A stretch of DNA of 64,000 bases from Chromohalobacter moromii (GCF_023091865.1 NZ_JAHXDI010000001.1:806001-870000), one strand, 5' to 3'; shown: positions 7,285 to 17,037, counted from the stretch's first letter. Made by a program: numbers and translations. Notes: generated by a model not told the origin, from the sequence alone.

Positions 7285-8775
7285 TTAGCGAGAGATTTGC
7301 TTATATTCCCCGGCATCCTTAGTCACATTGCTCACCACCAGGATGGCAATGAAGGAGGCGATGAAGCCAGGAATGATCTCGTATACACCGGAACCTCCCA
7401 TGAACGATGCGTTCCAGCCCAGTGAGATCCAGATCATGACGGTGACGGCCCCCACGACCATGCCGGCGATGGCGCCAGCACCGTTCGTGCGCGACCACAT
7501 CAGCGACAGGATGATCAATGGGCCGAATGCCGCACCGAAGCCTGCCCAGGCGTTGCTGACCAGCCCCAGGACCTGAGAGTTCGGGTCAGATGCAATGAAG
7601 GCGGCCACCAAGCCAACCAATACGACACTAACGCGACCTATCGTGACGGTCTCCTTTTCCGTTGCCTGCTTACGCAGGAACAGGCGGTAGAAGTCCTCGG
7701 TCAGTGATGAAGATGCCACCAGAAGCTGGCTGGACACGGTGCTCATGATCGCCGCAAGCAGTGCCGCATAGAGGAAACCGGTGATCAGCGGATGGAACAG
7801 CAGGTCCGCCAGGATGATGAAGATCGTTTCCGGATCCTCGACCTCCATACCATTGCGGATTGCATAGGCTCGGCCGAATATCCCCAGAGAGACCGCACCG
7901 ATCAGGGAAATGAGCATCCAGCTCATACCGATGTTACGGGCGATAGGCACATCCTTCAGAGACCGAATGGCCATGAAGCGCACGATGATGTGCGGTTGTC
8001 CGAAATAACCCAGTCCCCAGGCCACTGCAGACAGCCAACCGATGAAGGTCAATCCATCCGTCCACGATAGCAGTGTGGGATCGACCTCATTCAGGGTCTG
8101 CGAGGCTTGGGTGAAACCGCCGCCACCTTCGCCGAAGATCACGACCGCTGGCATGATGATCAGCGCCAGCATCATGATGCAGCCTTGCACGAAGTCCGTC
8201 ATGCTCACGGCCAAAAAGCCGCCGACAACCGTATAGACCAGCACCACACCCAGAGTGATGACGACACCGACAGCGTAATCGCTCAGGCCACCGATGTTGA
8301 TAACGCCGGAAAACGCGCTTTCGAACAGTTTGCCGCCTGCCACCAGGCCGGATGCCGTGTAAACCGCGAAGAAGACAACGATGACGATGGCGGATACCGT
8401 CCTCAACGACATAGCTCGCGTCGGGAATCGGTTTGCCAGGAACGCGGGGATGGTTATCGCATTGCCATAATGAACCGTCTGTTCACGAAGGCGTGGTGCC
8501 ACCAAAACCCAGTTGAAGAATGCCCCTACGAAAAGGCCGATGCCGATCCAGGCCGAGCCCAAGCCGGATACGAACATCGCCCCGGGTAGACCCAGCAGCA
8601 ACCAGCCACTCATGTCCGAAGCGCCGGCCGACAGGGCCGCCACTTTAGGGCTGAGGGTTCGACCACCCAACATGTAATCTTCAGACGTGGACGTGGATGT
8701 GCGCATGGCATAAAGGCCGATGCCTATCATGAGCGCAAAGTAAGCAAAAAGGCTGATCCAAACACCAATAGCCAT
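7285..8775 (-). CDS. putP: Sodium/proline symporter PutP
   Basis: 496 residues with about thirteen membrane segments, a member of the SSS (SLC5) family. PutP-type blocks are visible: YMLGGRTLSP, SAGASDMSGWLLLGLPGA, FLANRFPTRA and SSQLLVASSSLTEDFY. It imports proline with Na+, supplying both carbon and a compatible solute. It lies downstream of putA on the same strand with about 190 bases between. GGAG is eight bases before ATG. Hairpins in the putA-putP gap could give differential expression. Specificity for proline rests on the blocks and on the neighbour putA. Confidence 0.92.
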   Translation of the reverse strand: MAIGVWISLFAYFALMIGIGLYAMRTSTSTSEDYMLGGRTLSPKVAALSAGASDMSGWLLLGLPGAMFVSGLGSAWIGIGLFVGAFFNWVLVAPRLREQTVHYGNAITIPAFLANRFPTRAMSLRTVSAIVIVVFFAVYTASGLVAGGKLFESAFSGVINIGGLSDYAVGVVITLGVVLVYTVVGGFLAVSMTDFVQGCIMMLALIIMPAVVIFGEGGGGFTQASQTLNEVDPTLLSWTDGLTFIGWLSAVAWGLGYFGQPHIIVRFMAIRSLKDVPIARNIGMSWMLISLIGAVSLGIFGRAYAIRNGMEVEDPETIFIILADLLFHPLITGFLYAALLAAIMSTVSSQLLVASSSLTEDFYRLFLRKQATEKETVTIGRVSVVLVGLVAAFIASDPNSQVLGLVSNAWAGFGAAFGPLIILSLMWSRTNGAGAIAGMVVGAVTVMIWISLGWNASFMGGSGVYEIIPGFIASFIAILVVSNVTKDAGEYKQISR

Positions 8776-8968
8776 AAAAACGTCTCCTGTTCTTAATTAT
8801 CTTAGTTATTAGGCCGGATGCAGATCCGGCAGGTTGTTAGTACGCATGCGGGCCAGAACGTTGATGGCGAGCATCATGAACAGGCAGAACGTGGAGGTGA
8901 AGCCGATAGTGGCGTTATTTTGACCATGAGGGAGTTCCCACCGTTTGTTGTTTGATGACGAGTGAAGA
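8776..8968 (-). other. putA-putP intergenic region with two hairpins
   Basis: Two inverted repeats are present: GACGAGTGA/TCACTCGTC (8957-8977), which includes the putA stop codon, and GCCGGAT/ATCCGGC (8813-8830). Neither is followed by a T run on the minus strand, so they look like processing or attenuation structures rather than terminators. A short open minus-strand stretch ending at 8809 encodes a hydrophobic peptide (FCLFMMLAINVLARM) but has no start codon with a ribosome site. Confidence 0.5.
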
Positions 8969-11900
8969 TCACTCGTCTCCCAGCGCGAGTAGAGACGCAT
9001 TGCCGCCCAAGGCAGCGGTATTGATGGTGCGAGTCTTCTCCGTGGCGAACCGCTGCAGATAATGCGGTCCGCCCGCTTTGGGGCCAGTGCCTGACAGACC
9101 CTGGCCACCGAAAGGCTGTACGCCCACGACGGCTCCAATGATATTACGATTGACGTACACATTGCCCACTCGAATTTTCCGCGCTATGTCAGCGGCGAAG
9201 GACTCGTTGCGGCTGTGAATGCCGAACGTCAGGCCATACCCCTTGGCATTGATGGTATCGATGACATGGTCGATCTCCGCGCTACGATACCGAGCTATGT
9301 GTAATATCGGCCCGAATTGCTCGCTCTCCAGTGCATCGATGCCTTCGATCTCGAACGCGGTCGGCGCAATGAAGTGGCCGTGCGCCGTGGTGTCGGCATC
9401 GGGTGTCGCCTCGGCCACCAGACGGCCTTCCTCCTTGAGGCGCACGATGTAATCGCTGAGCTGACGATGAGCATCCTCGTCGATGACCGGGCCGACATCG
9501 GTACCCAGGTCACGCGGATCGCCGATGTGCAGCTCTGCCATGGCGCCCTTGAGTAGCTCGATAACGTGGTCGGCGACATCTTCCTGAATGTAGAGCACGC
9601 GCAAGGCGCTACAGCGCTGGCCGGCGCTCTGGAACGCCGAGGCCACCACGTCGGCGACGACTTGCTCGGGGAGCGCGGTGGAGTCGACGATCATGGCATT
9701 CATGCCACCGGTTTCGGCGATCAAGGTCGGCAAGGCGGCACCTTCGCGATCGGCGAGGGAGCGGTTGATGAGTTGCGCGGTATCGGTGCCACCGGTAAAG
9801 ACCACGCCGGTGATGCGAGCGTCCCCAGTCAACACGCTACCCACGGTAGGGCCATCGCCGGGCAGCAATTGCACCACGTCGCGCGGCATGCCGGCTTCAT
9901 GCAGCAATTCCACGACGCGATGGGCGATCAGCGAGGTCTGCTCGGCCGGCTTGGCGAGCACCGGATTGCCAGCGACAGCGGCGGCGACCATCTGGCCGCA
10001 GAAAATCGCGACGGGGAAATTCCACGGGCTGATGGCGGCGAATACGCCCTTGCCGGACAGGATCAGTTCGTTGGACTCGCCGGTCGGGCCGGGTAGGGGG
10101 ATCGGCGCGTCGAACATCTCGCGGGCACGCATCGCATAGTAGCGGCAGAAGTCCACCGCTTCGCGGATCTCGTCGACGCCATCGGTGAGCAATTTGCCGC
10201 CTTCGCGGGAACATAGCGTCATCAGTTCGGCGAGGTGTTCTTCCATCAAGTCGGCGAAGCGCTCGAGGATCTGCGCACGCTCCTCGACTGGCGTATCGCA
10301 CCAGCGTGGGAAGGCCGCCCAGGCGGCATCCACGGCGCGTTTGGCCTGCTCGCTCGTGGTCCACTGCACGCTGCCCACGCGCTGGCGGGTGTCGTAAGGG
10401 CTGAGCACGTCGTGACGCTGTGCGGCATCGTCTTCCACGTCGAAGGCCAGCAGTGGTTTGACGTGATGTTCGCTATCCATGAATGTCGCCATGGTGTCGA
10501 TCAGCGGTTGGTATTGGCTGTTGATGTTCAAGTTGACGCCCTTGGAGTTCTTGCGTTTTTCCCCATAGATATCGCGTGGCAGCGGAATCCGTGGATTGGC
10601 ATAAGTGTCGTATTGCGACAAGGTCTCTACCGGGTGCTCGCAGAGGCTTTCCACGGGCACGCGAGGATCGACCAACTGGTGCACGAAAGACGAATTGGCG
10701 CCGTTTTCCAGCAAACGCCGCACGAGGTAGGGCAGTAGATCCTTGTGCGCGCCTACCGGGGCGTAGATACGGCAATAAGTGCCCTGTGGCGCGCGTTTGA
10801 GCGCGGCTTCGTAGAGCGCTTCGCCCATGCCATGCAGGCGTTGGAACTCGAAATGACGATCCCCTGCATTGGCGAGCTCCAGTATGGTACTGATGGTGTG
10901 GGCGTTGTGCGTCGCGAACTGCGGGAAGATGCGCCCTCGGGTATTTTCGGAGAGCAGGAAATGCACGCAGGCTAGATAGGTGACGTCGGTGCATGCCTTG
11001 CGGGTGAAGACTGGGTAACCGTCTAGCCCTTGCTGTTGGGCTTCTTTGATTTCGGTGTCCCAGTAGGCGCCCTTGACCAGTCGCAGTGGGATCTCGTCGC
11101 CACACTGATCGGCGAGACGGTTGATGTAGTGCAAAACCGGCAAGACACGTTTGGAGTAGGCCTGCACCACCAGCCCGAAGTGCCCCCAGCCTCGGCAGGT
11201 ATCGCTTTCGAACACGTCGCGGAAGACTTCCAGCGACAATTCCAGGCGGTCGGCTTCTTCGGCATCGATGGTGATGGCGACGTTGTTCTCGCGGGCTAGC
11301 GAGGCAAGCTGGCGAACGCTGTCGGTGAGTTCTTCTAGGATCTGGCGGCGGCGTCCGAATTCGTAACGCGGATGCAGGGCCGATAGCTTAATCGACACCG
11401 ACGGTGCTGGCGTCTTGGCGTCCAACTTGCGGCTGGTAGCACCGACGCGTTTGATGGCCTGGGCATAGTCATCGAAATAACGACCGGCGTCGGGCCGCGT
11501 GCGCGCCGCTTCGCCGAGCATGTCGTACGAGTAGGTATAGCCCTTGTCAAACAGCGGCTGAGAGCGCTTCAGGGCCTCGTCGATGGTCCGCCCCAGCACG
11601 AACTGCTTGCCCATGATCTTCATCGCCTGATACATGGCGCGCCGAATCACCGGCTCGCCCATGCGATTGACCATCTTGTTGATGAAGGTGGCGGGCTTGC
11701 CTTCGCGAGGCTGGTCGAGCTGCAGGACGCGGCCGGTCATCAGCAGCCCCCAGGTGGACGCATTGACGAACCACGACTCGCTCTGGCCCACGTGCGCCTT
11801 CCAGTCGGCGGGTCCCAACTTATCTTCGATCAGGGCGTCCGCGGTAGCCTTGTCGGGGATGCGGAGCATGGCCTCGGCCAGGCACATCAACATCAAGCCT

Positions 11901-12160
11901 TCATGAGTATCGAGGCTGTATTCCTGCAGCAACTCATCGATGGAATCGACCGCCGTATCCATCTCGCGGACGTCGCGCACCAGCTCGGCGGTTTGCGTGG
12001 CGATCCGCTTGAAGTCTTGCTCTTCGGTACGCAGGAACGCGACCAGCTCGGCGACATAGGCGTCTTCCTCGACGCTGTAATAATCGCTGACACGGGCGAA
12101 CAGCGTGTCGAGATCGTCATTCCAGGTGGCGGTTTCCAGCATGGTGTTGGCATTTTGCAT
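8969..12160 (-). CDS. putA: Bifunctional proline dehydrogenase / P5C dehydrogenase PutA
   Basis: 1063 residues. It oxidises proline to glutamate in two steps with FAD and NAD. The N-terminal half has the proline dehydrogenase barrel (SVKLSALHPRYE, RLVKGAYWDTEIKEAQ, FATHNAHT). The C-terminal half is an aldehyde dehydrogenase with AETGGMNAMIVDST (Glu at about 816) and GQRCSALR (catalytic Cys at about 850). No ribbon-helix-helix DNA-binding domain precedes the enzyme, so this PutA is not a self-repressor, and a linked AraC-type gene probably regulates it. ATG 12160 is preferred; the longer reading would need TTG at 12310. Confidence 0.95.
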   Translation of the reverse strand: MQNANTMLETATWNDDLDTLFARVSDYYSVEEDAYVAELVAFLRTEEQDFKRIATQTAELVRDVREMDTAVDSIDELLQEYSLDTHEGLMLMCLAEAMLRIPDKATADALIEDKLGPADWKAHVGQSESWFVNASTWGLLMTGRVLQLDQPREGKPATFINKMVNRMGEPVIRRAMYQAMKIMGKQFVLGRTIDEALKRSQPLFDKGYTYSYDMLGEAARTRPDAGRYFDDYAQAIKRVGATSRKLDAKTPAPSVSIKLSALHPRYEFGRRRQILEELTDSVRQLASLARENNVAITIDAEEADRLELSLEVFRDVFESDTCRGWGHFGLVVQAYSKRVLPVLHYINRLADQCGDEIPLRLVKGAYWDTEIKEAQQQGLDGYPVFTRKACTDVTYLACVHFLLSENTRGRIFPQFATHNAHTISTILELANAGDRHFEFQRLHGMGEALYEAALKRAPQGTYCRIYAPVGAHKDLLPYLVRRLLENGANSSFVHQLVDPRVPVESLCEHPVETLSQYDTYANPRIPLPRDIYGEKRKNSKGVNLNINSQYQPLIDTMATFMDSEHHVKPLLAFDVEDDAAQRHDVLSPYDTRQRVGSVQWTTSEQAKRAVDAAWAAFPRWCDTPVEERAQILERFADLMEEHLAELMTLCSREGGKLLTDGVDEIREAVDFCRYYAMRAREMFDAPIPLPGPTGESNELILSGKGVFAAISPWNFPVAIFCGQMVAAAVAGNPVLAKPAEQTSLIAHRVVELLHEAGMPRDVVQLLPGDGPTVGSVLTGDARITGVVFTGGTDTAQLINRSLADREGAALPTLIAETGGMNAMIVDSTALPEQVVADVVASAFQSAGQRCSALRVLYIQEDVADHVIELLKGAMAELHIGDPRDLGTDVGPVIDEDAHRQLSDYIVRLKEEGRLVAEATPDADTTAHGHFIAPTAFEIEGIDALESEQFGPILHIARYRSAEIDHVIDTINAKGYGLTFGIHSRNESFAADIARKIRVGNVYVNRNIIGAVVGVQPFGGQGLSGTGPKAGGPHYLQRFATEKTRTINTAALGGNASLLALGDE

Positions 12161-12350
12161 GTCTTGACCCCGTGATGATCGGCGACGCAATGATGAAGGT
12201 GGGCGTGCGGAGTCGGCGCCGGTATCGGCGTCCTGGTTATGTTGTATAGCGTCGACTTTAGAGTGGGTCAGCGTGCCCGGTCTTGCCAATTTCCCGGGTA
12301 TTTGTGTCAAAAAACACGGCAGAAGAAGAGGTGGGCTTGAATTTTAGACC
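12161..12350 (-). promoter_or_regulatory. putA upstream region
   Basis: A gap of 190 bases between the AraC-type regulator and putA, presumed to hold the putA promoter. An inverted repeat AGAC-CTTA-GTCT (12346-12357) spans the regulator stop codon and could be part of an activator site. No clear -35/-10 pair was found. Confidence 0.3.
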
Positions 12351-13139
12351 TTAGTCTATGATGGAGGGCGTGGTCATGACGGAGGCGGTGGCGCTTCGGC
12401 GCCATTGCGAGGGAGACTGGCCATGCTGGCGTCGAAAGGCATGCGACAGGGCGCTTTGGTTGGCGAATCCTGTGCGTGCCGCTATTTCACTGAGCGGTGC
12501 ACCGACGGTTCGCAGCAAGGTGCTCGCGCGCTCGAGGCGGCGACGCAACAAGTATTGGTAAGGCGTCAGCCCCGTATGGCGTCGAAAGCGCTCGCCGAAA
12601 TGTGCCTCGCTCAGGCAGGCCAAGCGCGCCAGATCCTTGACTGTCACGCGCTCAGCGAGGTGAAGGTCGATGTAGCGATCGATAGTATCGAGATCCAACG
12701 CGCGTCCGTTATCGAGCGTCGTCGGCGCGGCCAGGCGGGCATGCAGGCAGCTCAAGAAGGTCGTGGCGAGCAATTCTCCGTCGGCATGGCGCGGCTGCGA
12801 CATTTCCTGTACCACGAAGTTGAGATAGTTGCGCAGGGGGTCGTCGAGCGTGAAATAGCGTGGCGCATCGAACAGGCTGGCCAGTTCGCGATGACCACCG
12901 GTCAGCGAGGGCGAATCATCCGGAAGGTCGAGGATCAGCTGGCGGTTGTCACCGATACCTTCGTAATAGTGCACATGATTGATCGGGACGATGCAGCCGG
13001 ATAGGGGCGCGATGGAGCCGCCCAGCCCCTCGATCTCGAACTCGGCATGGCCGGCTAGGCCGATGACGATCTGATGAAAGGCATGGCCGTGATGTTTGAC
13101 GGTGTTGTCGAGCGGCGTCAGACGAATGCTGCTGCTCAT
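12351..13139 (-). CDS. AraC family regulator, PruR-like
   Basis: 262 residues. An N-terminal cupin-like sensing region (HGHAFHQIVIGLAGHAEFEI; PINHVHYYEG) precedes a C-terminal AraC double helix-turn-helix (about residues 160-250): VKDLARLACLSEAHFGERF and LSEIAARTGFANQSALSHAF. In Pseudomonas an AraC-type protein, PruR, activates putA/putP for proline use; the gene order here, directly upstream of putA on the same strand, supports the same role. ATG 13139 has GGGAGGG before it. Regulation of putAP is inference from position and family. Confidence 0.8.
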   Translation of the reverse strand: MSSSIRLTPLDNTVKHHGHAFHQIVIGLAGHAEFEIEGLGGSIAPLSGCIVPINHVHYYEGIGDNRQLILDLPDDSPSLTGGHRELASLFDAPRYFTLDDPLRNYLNFVVQEMSQPRHADGELLATTFLSCLHARLAAPTTLDNGRALDLDTIDRYIDLHLAERVTVKDLARLACLSEAHFGERFRRHTGLTPYQYLLRRRLERASTLLRTVGAPLSEIAARTGFANQSALSHAFRRQHGQSPSQWRRSATASVMTTPSIID

Positions 13140-13203
13140 GGCGACCCTCCCGAGCTTCGCAGTGAGCTTACCATACACGCCCATAGTGCGTGAGGTGCAA
13201 TTC

Positions 13204-13575
13204 TCAGGCCTTTAGTTCAGGCTCCCGCAGTGCCAGGCGCGCACGCAAATGGTCGCGTAGCGCCTCGAGTTCGTCACGCCCGGCGCGCGATAGTAGGCAG
13301 CCTCCTTGTGCGACTTGCCAGGGCCTACCGTGCTCTTCCATCACATGCTGCGCGCGGCGGCGAATGCTTTCGAGATAGGCATCGTGGCGAATCGGATAAT
13401 CGACCAGGGTATGCCATTCGGCCACGCTGACGCGTTTGTCCAGCGTTTTGTCGAACAGCGTGAGCAGATGCTCGGGCTCGGTCCGGTAACGGGGCGTACG
13501 GCTGAGCATCAGCATCGCCACGGTGCCGACCAGGATCGACAGGCAGACGGCGAAAACCAGTAAAAAAAGTAGCAT
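13204..13575 (-). CDS. Small membrane-anchored protein of unknown function
   Basis: 123 residues. One N-terminal membrane segment (MLLFLLVFAVCLSILVGTVA) is followed by a soluble, charged domain with many Arg and Glu residues (YLESIRRRAQHVMEEHGRPW; GRDELEALRDHLRARLAL). I recognise no named domain. It lies upstream of the AraC regulator with a gap of 64 bases on the same strand, so it may share its transcript. The cytoplasmic domain is probably mostly helical. Confidence 0.65.
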   Translation of the reverse strand: MLLFLLVFAVCLSILVGTVAMLMLSRTPRYRTEPEHLLTLFDKTLDKRVSVAEWHTLVDYPIRHDAYLESIRRRAQHVMEEHGRPWQVAQGGCLLSRAGRDELEALRDHLRARLALREPELKA

Positions 13576-13673
13576 GATGCGGTGAGAGGCCGAAACGAAT
13601 GCGAAGCCTTGAGTCTAGCATGCGAGCGCGCCGCGACGCAGTGACTCTCCTGGCGTTATGAACGCAAAGAAGA

Positions 13674-13740
13674 GATGGAGCGGGCAACGAGGCTCGACCG
13701 GGTGGCGTTCCACCGGGCTGGCGTACCAGCTCGCGACCCT
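13674..13740 (-). pseudogene. Broken copy of the tRNA-Gly 3' half
   Basis: Bases 13674-13697 repeat 24 bases of the tRNA-Gly 3' end and downstream flank (13767-13790) exactly, including the encoded CCA, acceptor strand and T arm. In the intact gene one base (13791) separates this from CTCGCGACCCT; here 32 unrelated bases (13698-13729) intervene, after which CTCGCGACCCT resumes (13730-13740). The anticodon and D arms are missing. It cannot form a tRNA. It is a duplicated, interrupted remnant. Confidence 0.75.
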
Positions 13741-13768
13741 AGGGCGACGTCAAATTATGCAGAAAGGA

Positions 13769-13844
13769 TGGAGCGGGCAACGAGGCTCGAACTCGCGACC
13801 CTCAGCTTGGGAAGCTGATGCTCTACCAACTGAGCTATGCCCGC
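13769..13844 (-). tRNA. glyU: tRNA-Gly (anticodon CCC)
   Basis: 76 bases on the minus strand, CCA encoded. Acceptor GCGGGCA pairs with TGCCCGC; D arm GCTC/GAGC; anticodon stem TCAGC/GCTGA with loop TTCCCAA giving CCC; T arm GCGAG-TTCGAGC-CTCGT. The anticodon arm resembles E. coli glyU, which reads GGG. A plausible promoter on the minus strand has TTGCCA (complement of 13881-13886), 18 bases, TAACAT (complement of 13857-13862) and a GC-rich discriminator. Confidence 0.95.
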
Positions 13845-13928
13845 TCGACGCAGGGGATGTTAATCAAGCGGGCTAGGACTTGGCAAGCCTGACCATGGCA
13901 GCGCTCGATAAAAAATGCGCGAGGCGAG

Positions 13929-13955
13929 GGAACTTTTGCCGGTAATACGGTCTGA
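13929..13955 (+). promoter_or_regulatory. Sigma-E/AlgU-type promoter
   Basis: GGAACTT at 13929-13935 and TCTGA at 13951-13955 match the extracytoplasmic sigma-E consensus, with a 15-base spacer, about one base shorter than the classic arrangement. An A-rich tract lies upstream. It drives + strand transcription into a gene-free stretch that ends at a strong terminator. Confidence 0.55.
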
Positions 13956-13960
13956 GTTAA

Positions 13961-14053
13961 TGCAAGAAACGTGATTCCAGGCAGTCGCTAGGAAATGCGT
14001 TTTGAGCTTACTGTTCTCGATTGACCGCCGTGCCTTTGCACGGCGGTTTTTTT
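13961..14053 (+). ncRNA. Candidate sigma-E-dependent small RNA
   Basis: About 93 bases between the sigma-E-type promoter and a strong factor-independent terminator (stem CCGCCGTGC/GCACGGCGG, loop CTTT, seven T, 14025-14053). No open reading frame with a ribosome site lies within, and the nearest gene on either side is on the other strand, so the terminator has no protein gene to serve. A U-rich stretch precedes the hairpin, as in Hfq-binding RNAs; hfq itself is in this window. Start and function are inferred. Confidence 0.5.
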
Positions 14054-14070
14054 ATGGGTTGGCGTCGGCC

Positions 14071-14481
14071 TCAGCAGCGGTTGCGCATTACCAATAGGGC
14101 GGCGAGAACCTCGCGGCGGGTTACCAGGCCAATGACGTGTCCGTCATCGACAACGGGATATACCTTGGGGCGTTCGCCACGCATGGATTCGGCCAAGTCG
14201 ACGATGCTCTTATCGGGCGTCACCGTCAGGACCTCGTCTCGCATCAACTCGCCGACCAATGAGGGTTGGCCGCAGTGATAGGCGCTATCGAGCAACTGGC
14301 CCAACACATCCTGTTCCGAGATGAAGCCGATCAAGCGGTCTTGTGCATCGACGACGGGTGCACCGGGCAATCGGTGGCGCGCCAGGCCATCGGCGAGCGC
14401 CGAGATCGAGATGTTGGCGGTGACTCGGTAGCCATCGCCGATCATGATATCGCCGACTACGGCGGGGGATGAACGCGTCAT
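14071..14481 (-). CDS. CBS domain protein
   Basis: 136 residues forming a pair of CBS motifs: VGDIMIGDGYRVTANISISA ... LIGFISEQDVLGQLL, then VGELMRDEVLTVTPDKSIVD ... VIGLVTRREVLAALL. Such Bateman modules bind adenosyl compounds and usually regulate enzymes or channels; as a stand-alone protein the partner is unknown. ATG 14481 follows CAGGAGACC. It lies 86 bases downstream of the flavin disulfide reductase on the same strand, so it may share its transcript. Confidence 0.85.
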   Translation of the reverse strand: MTRSSPAVVGDIMIGDGYRVTANISISALADGLARHRLPGAPVVDAQDRLIGFISEQDVLGQLLDSAYHCGQPSLVGELMRDEVLTVTPDKSIVDLAESMRGERPKVYPVVDDGHVIGLVTRREVLAALLVMRNRC

Positions 14482-14567
14482 GGCAGGTCTCCTGGGCATC
14501 GACGTGCATGACATCCACTGACGTCATGCCGTTAGCGTGGCACCACGCGGCGCGTGGCGTTGAAACA

Positions 14568-16037
<1,470 letters not shown>

Positions 16038-16330
16038 GCCTGTGTCCTCGTTGAGTCGTCGGTTTTGAAAATGAGCGAGCCGTCGCGTGTCGCTTGGCTA
16101 CTTGAAAGCGCGGGTAGTATGCCGAGGAGCAAGGTTATGATGAATTTGATTAAAATTAAATTTCTGATAGCTAAAAACGATGAAGGGGCGGCGGCTTGAA
16201 AGTTGGTCTCATGCCTTCATTTAGAATGGATAGGCTATAGTGGCTTTGTGAGAAGATGACGCCGCGCAGAAATAGCGCAAATCATTGGCACGAGACGTAA
16301 TACACAGGGTTCGGCTCTTCGGGAGGCAAC
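16038..16330. promoter_or_regulatory. Divergent promoter region with AT-rich island
   Basis: A gap of 293 bases between the flavin reductase and the 88-residue gene. Bases 16137-16180 are strikingly AT-rich for this GC-rich sequence, with runs such as TTTGATTAAAATTAAATTT. TATAGT near 16235 may be a -10 for the + strand gene. No ORF of note. Confidence 0.35.
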
Positions 16331-16597
16331 ATGAACGCACGCGATTACTTGGCCAAGCAGGGAATCGGCCTCGACAAAGAAGAGGACAAGCCCACCACCC
16401 TCGAAGAGCAGGCCTGGGCACGGGCTCGAGGCGCGGCAAGCCAGCGCCCGCGCAGTGGTACCCCACATGATTGGGAAGATTGGGAGCGTCACCACGACAC
16501 GCTGGCCTCGGGCGCCGACAAGGTGCGCCAGAAGATTGACCCCGAAGCGCATTCGCATGCGCCGGGAGTCGAATACTGCGATCCTCGCAGCAAGTAG
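16331..16597 (+). CDS. Small hydrophilic protein of unknown function
   Basis: 88 residues, strongly hydrophilic, with many Asp, Glu, Arg and His and no membrane segment (LDKEEDKPTTLEEQAWAR; HDWEDWERHHDTL). It ends VEYCDPRSK. GGGAGGCAAC precedes the ATG, which makes translation likely. Composition is that of a disordered or stress-induced small protein; I recognise no family. It is followed by the Pmp3/YqaE gene on the same strand after 121 bases. Confidence 0.65.
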   Translation: MNARDYLAKQGIGLDKEEDKPTTLEEQAWARARGAASQRPRSGTPHDWEDWERHHDTLASGADKVRQKIDPEAHSHAPGVEYCDPRSK

Positions 16598-16718
16598 TAG
16601 CCAGGCTATCGAGGCGTCTTCCCCTTGCGTATCATGCTAGGCGGTGAATACCACCAGTGGGGGCGCCCCACGCGACTTTGAAAGACTCTGAAAGGACGCA
16701 TTTACAAGGAGAGGATGT

Positions 16719-16877
16719 ATGGACATTATCCGCATAATTCTGGCTATTTTGCTGCCGCCCCTGGGGGTTTTCCTGCAGGTCGGCTTCGGTCTGCATTTCT
16801 GGCTCAATATTCTGCTGACGTTGTTGGGGTATATTCCCGGCATCATTCATGCCGTTTGGATCATCGCTACGCGTTGA
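16719..16877 (+). CDS. yqaE: YqaE/Pmp3 family membrane peptide
   Basis: 52 residues beginning MDIIRIILAILLPPLGVFL and continuing with QVGFGLHFWLNILLTLL and GYIPGIIHAVWII. The PPLGVFLQVG and GYIPGIIHA blocks define the PF01679 (Pmp3/UPF0057) family, small two-helix membrane proteins linked to salt and cold stress and membrane potential. AAGGAGAGG lies before the ATG. A strong terminator follows at 16927. The reading overlaps a longer, unrelated frame that begins at 16715 and is spurious. Confidence 0.92.
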   Translation: MDIIRIILAILLPPLGVFLQVGFGLHFWLNILLTLLGYIPGIIHAVWIIATR

Positions 16878-16926
16878 CAGATGTGGCATCGCCGAGATGG
16901 TGCCCTTGATTGACGTCATCTGAGCA

Positions 16927-16950
16927 ACGAGCCCGCCTAGGCGGGCTCGT
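16927..16950 (+). terminator. Terminator after yqaE
   Basis: An eleven-base stem ACGAGCCCGCC / GGCGGGCTCGT, with a two-base apex, followed by CTTGTTT. Confidence 0.75.
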
Positions 16951-17037
16951 CTTGTTTGGGTAGGGCTTAGTATGAGGTGGCTGGTTAAAAGATATGATAA
17001 AACTCCAACCATCGTTGATGTCGTTCTTGAGGATTCC

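Noticed and set aside
13674-13844. Integrated genomic island at the tRNA-Gly
   Set aside because: Only 93 bases separate the repeats and no integrase or foreign gene lies nearby; at most a scar.
16715-16909. Open frame of 64 codons over yqaE
   Set aside because: The overlapping 52-codon frame from 16719 matches the Pmp3/YqaE family in full and has the ribosome site.
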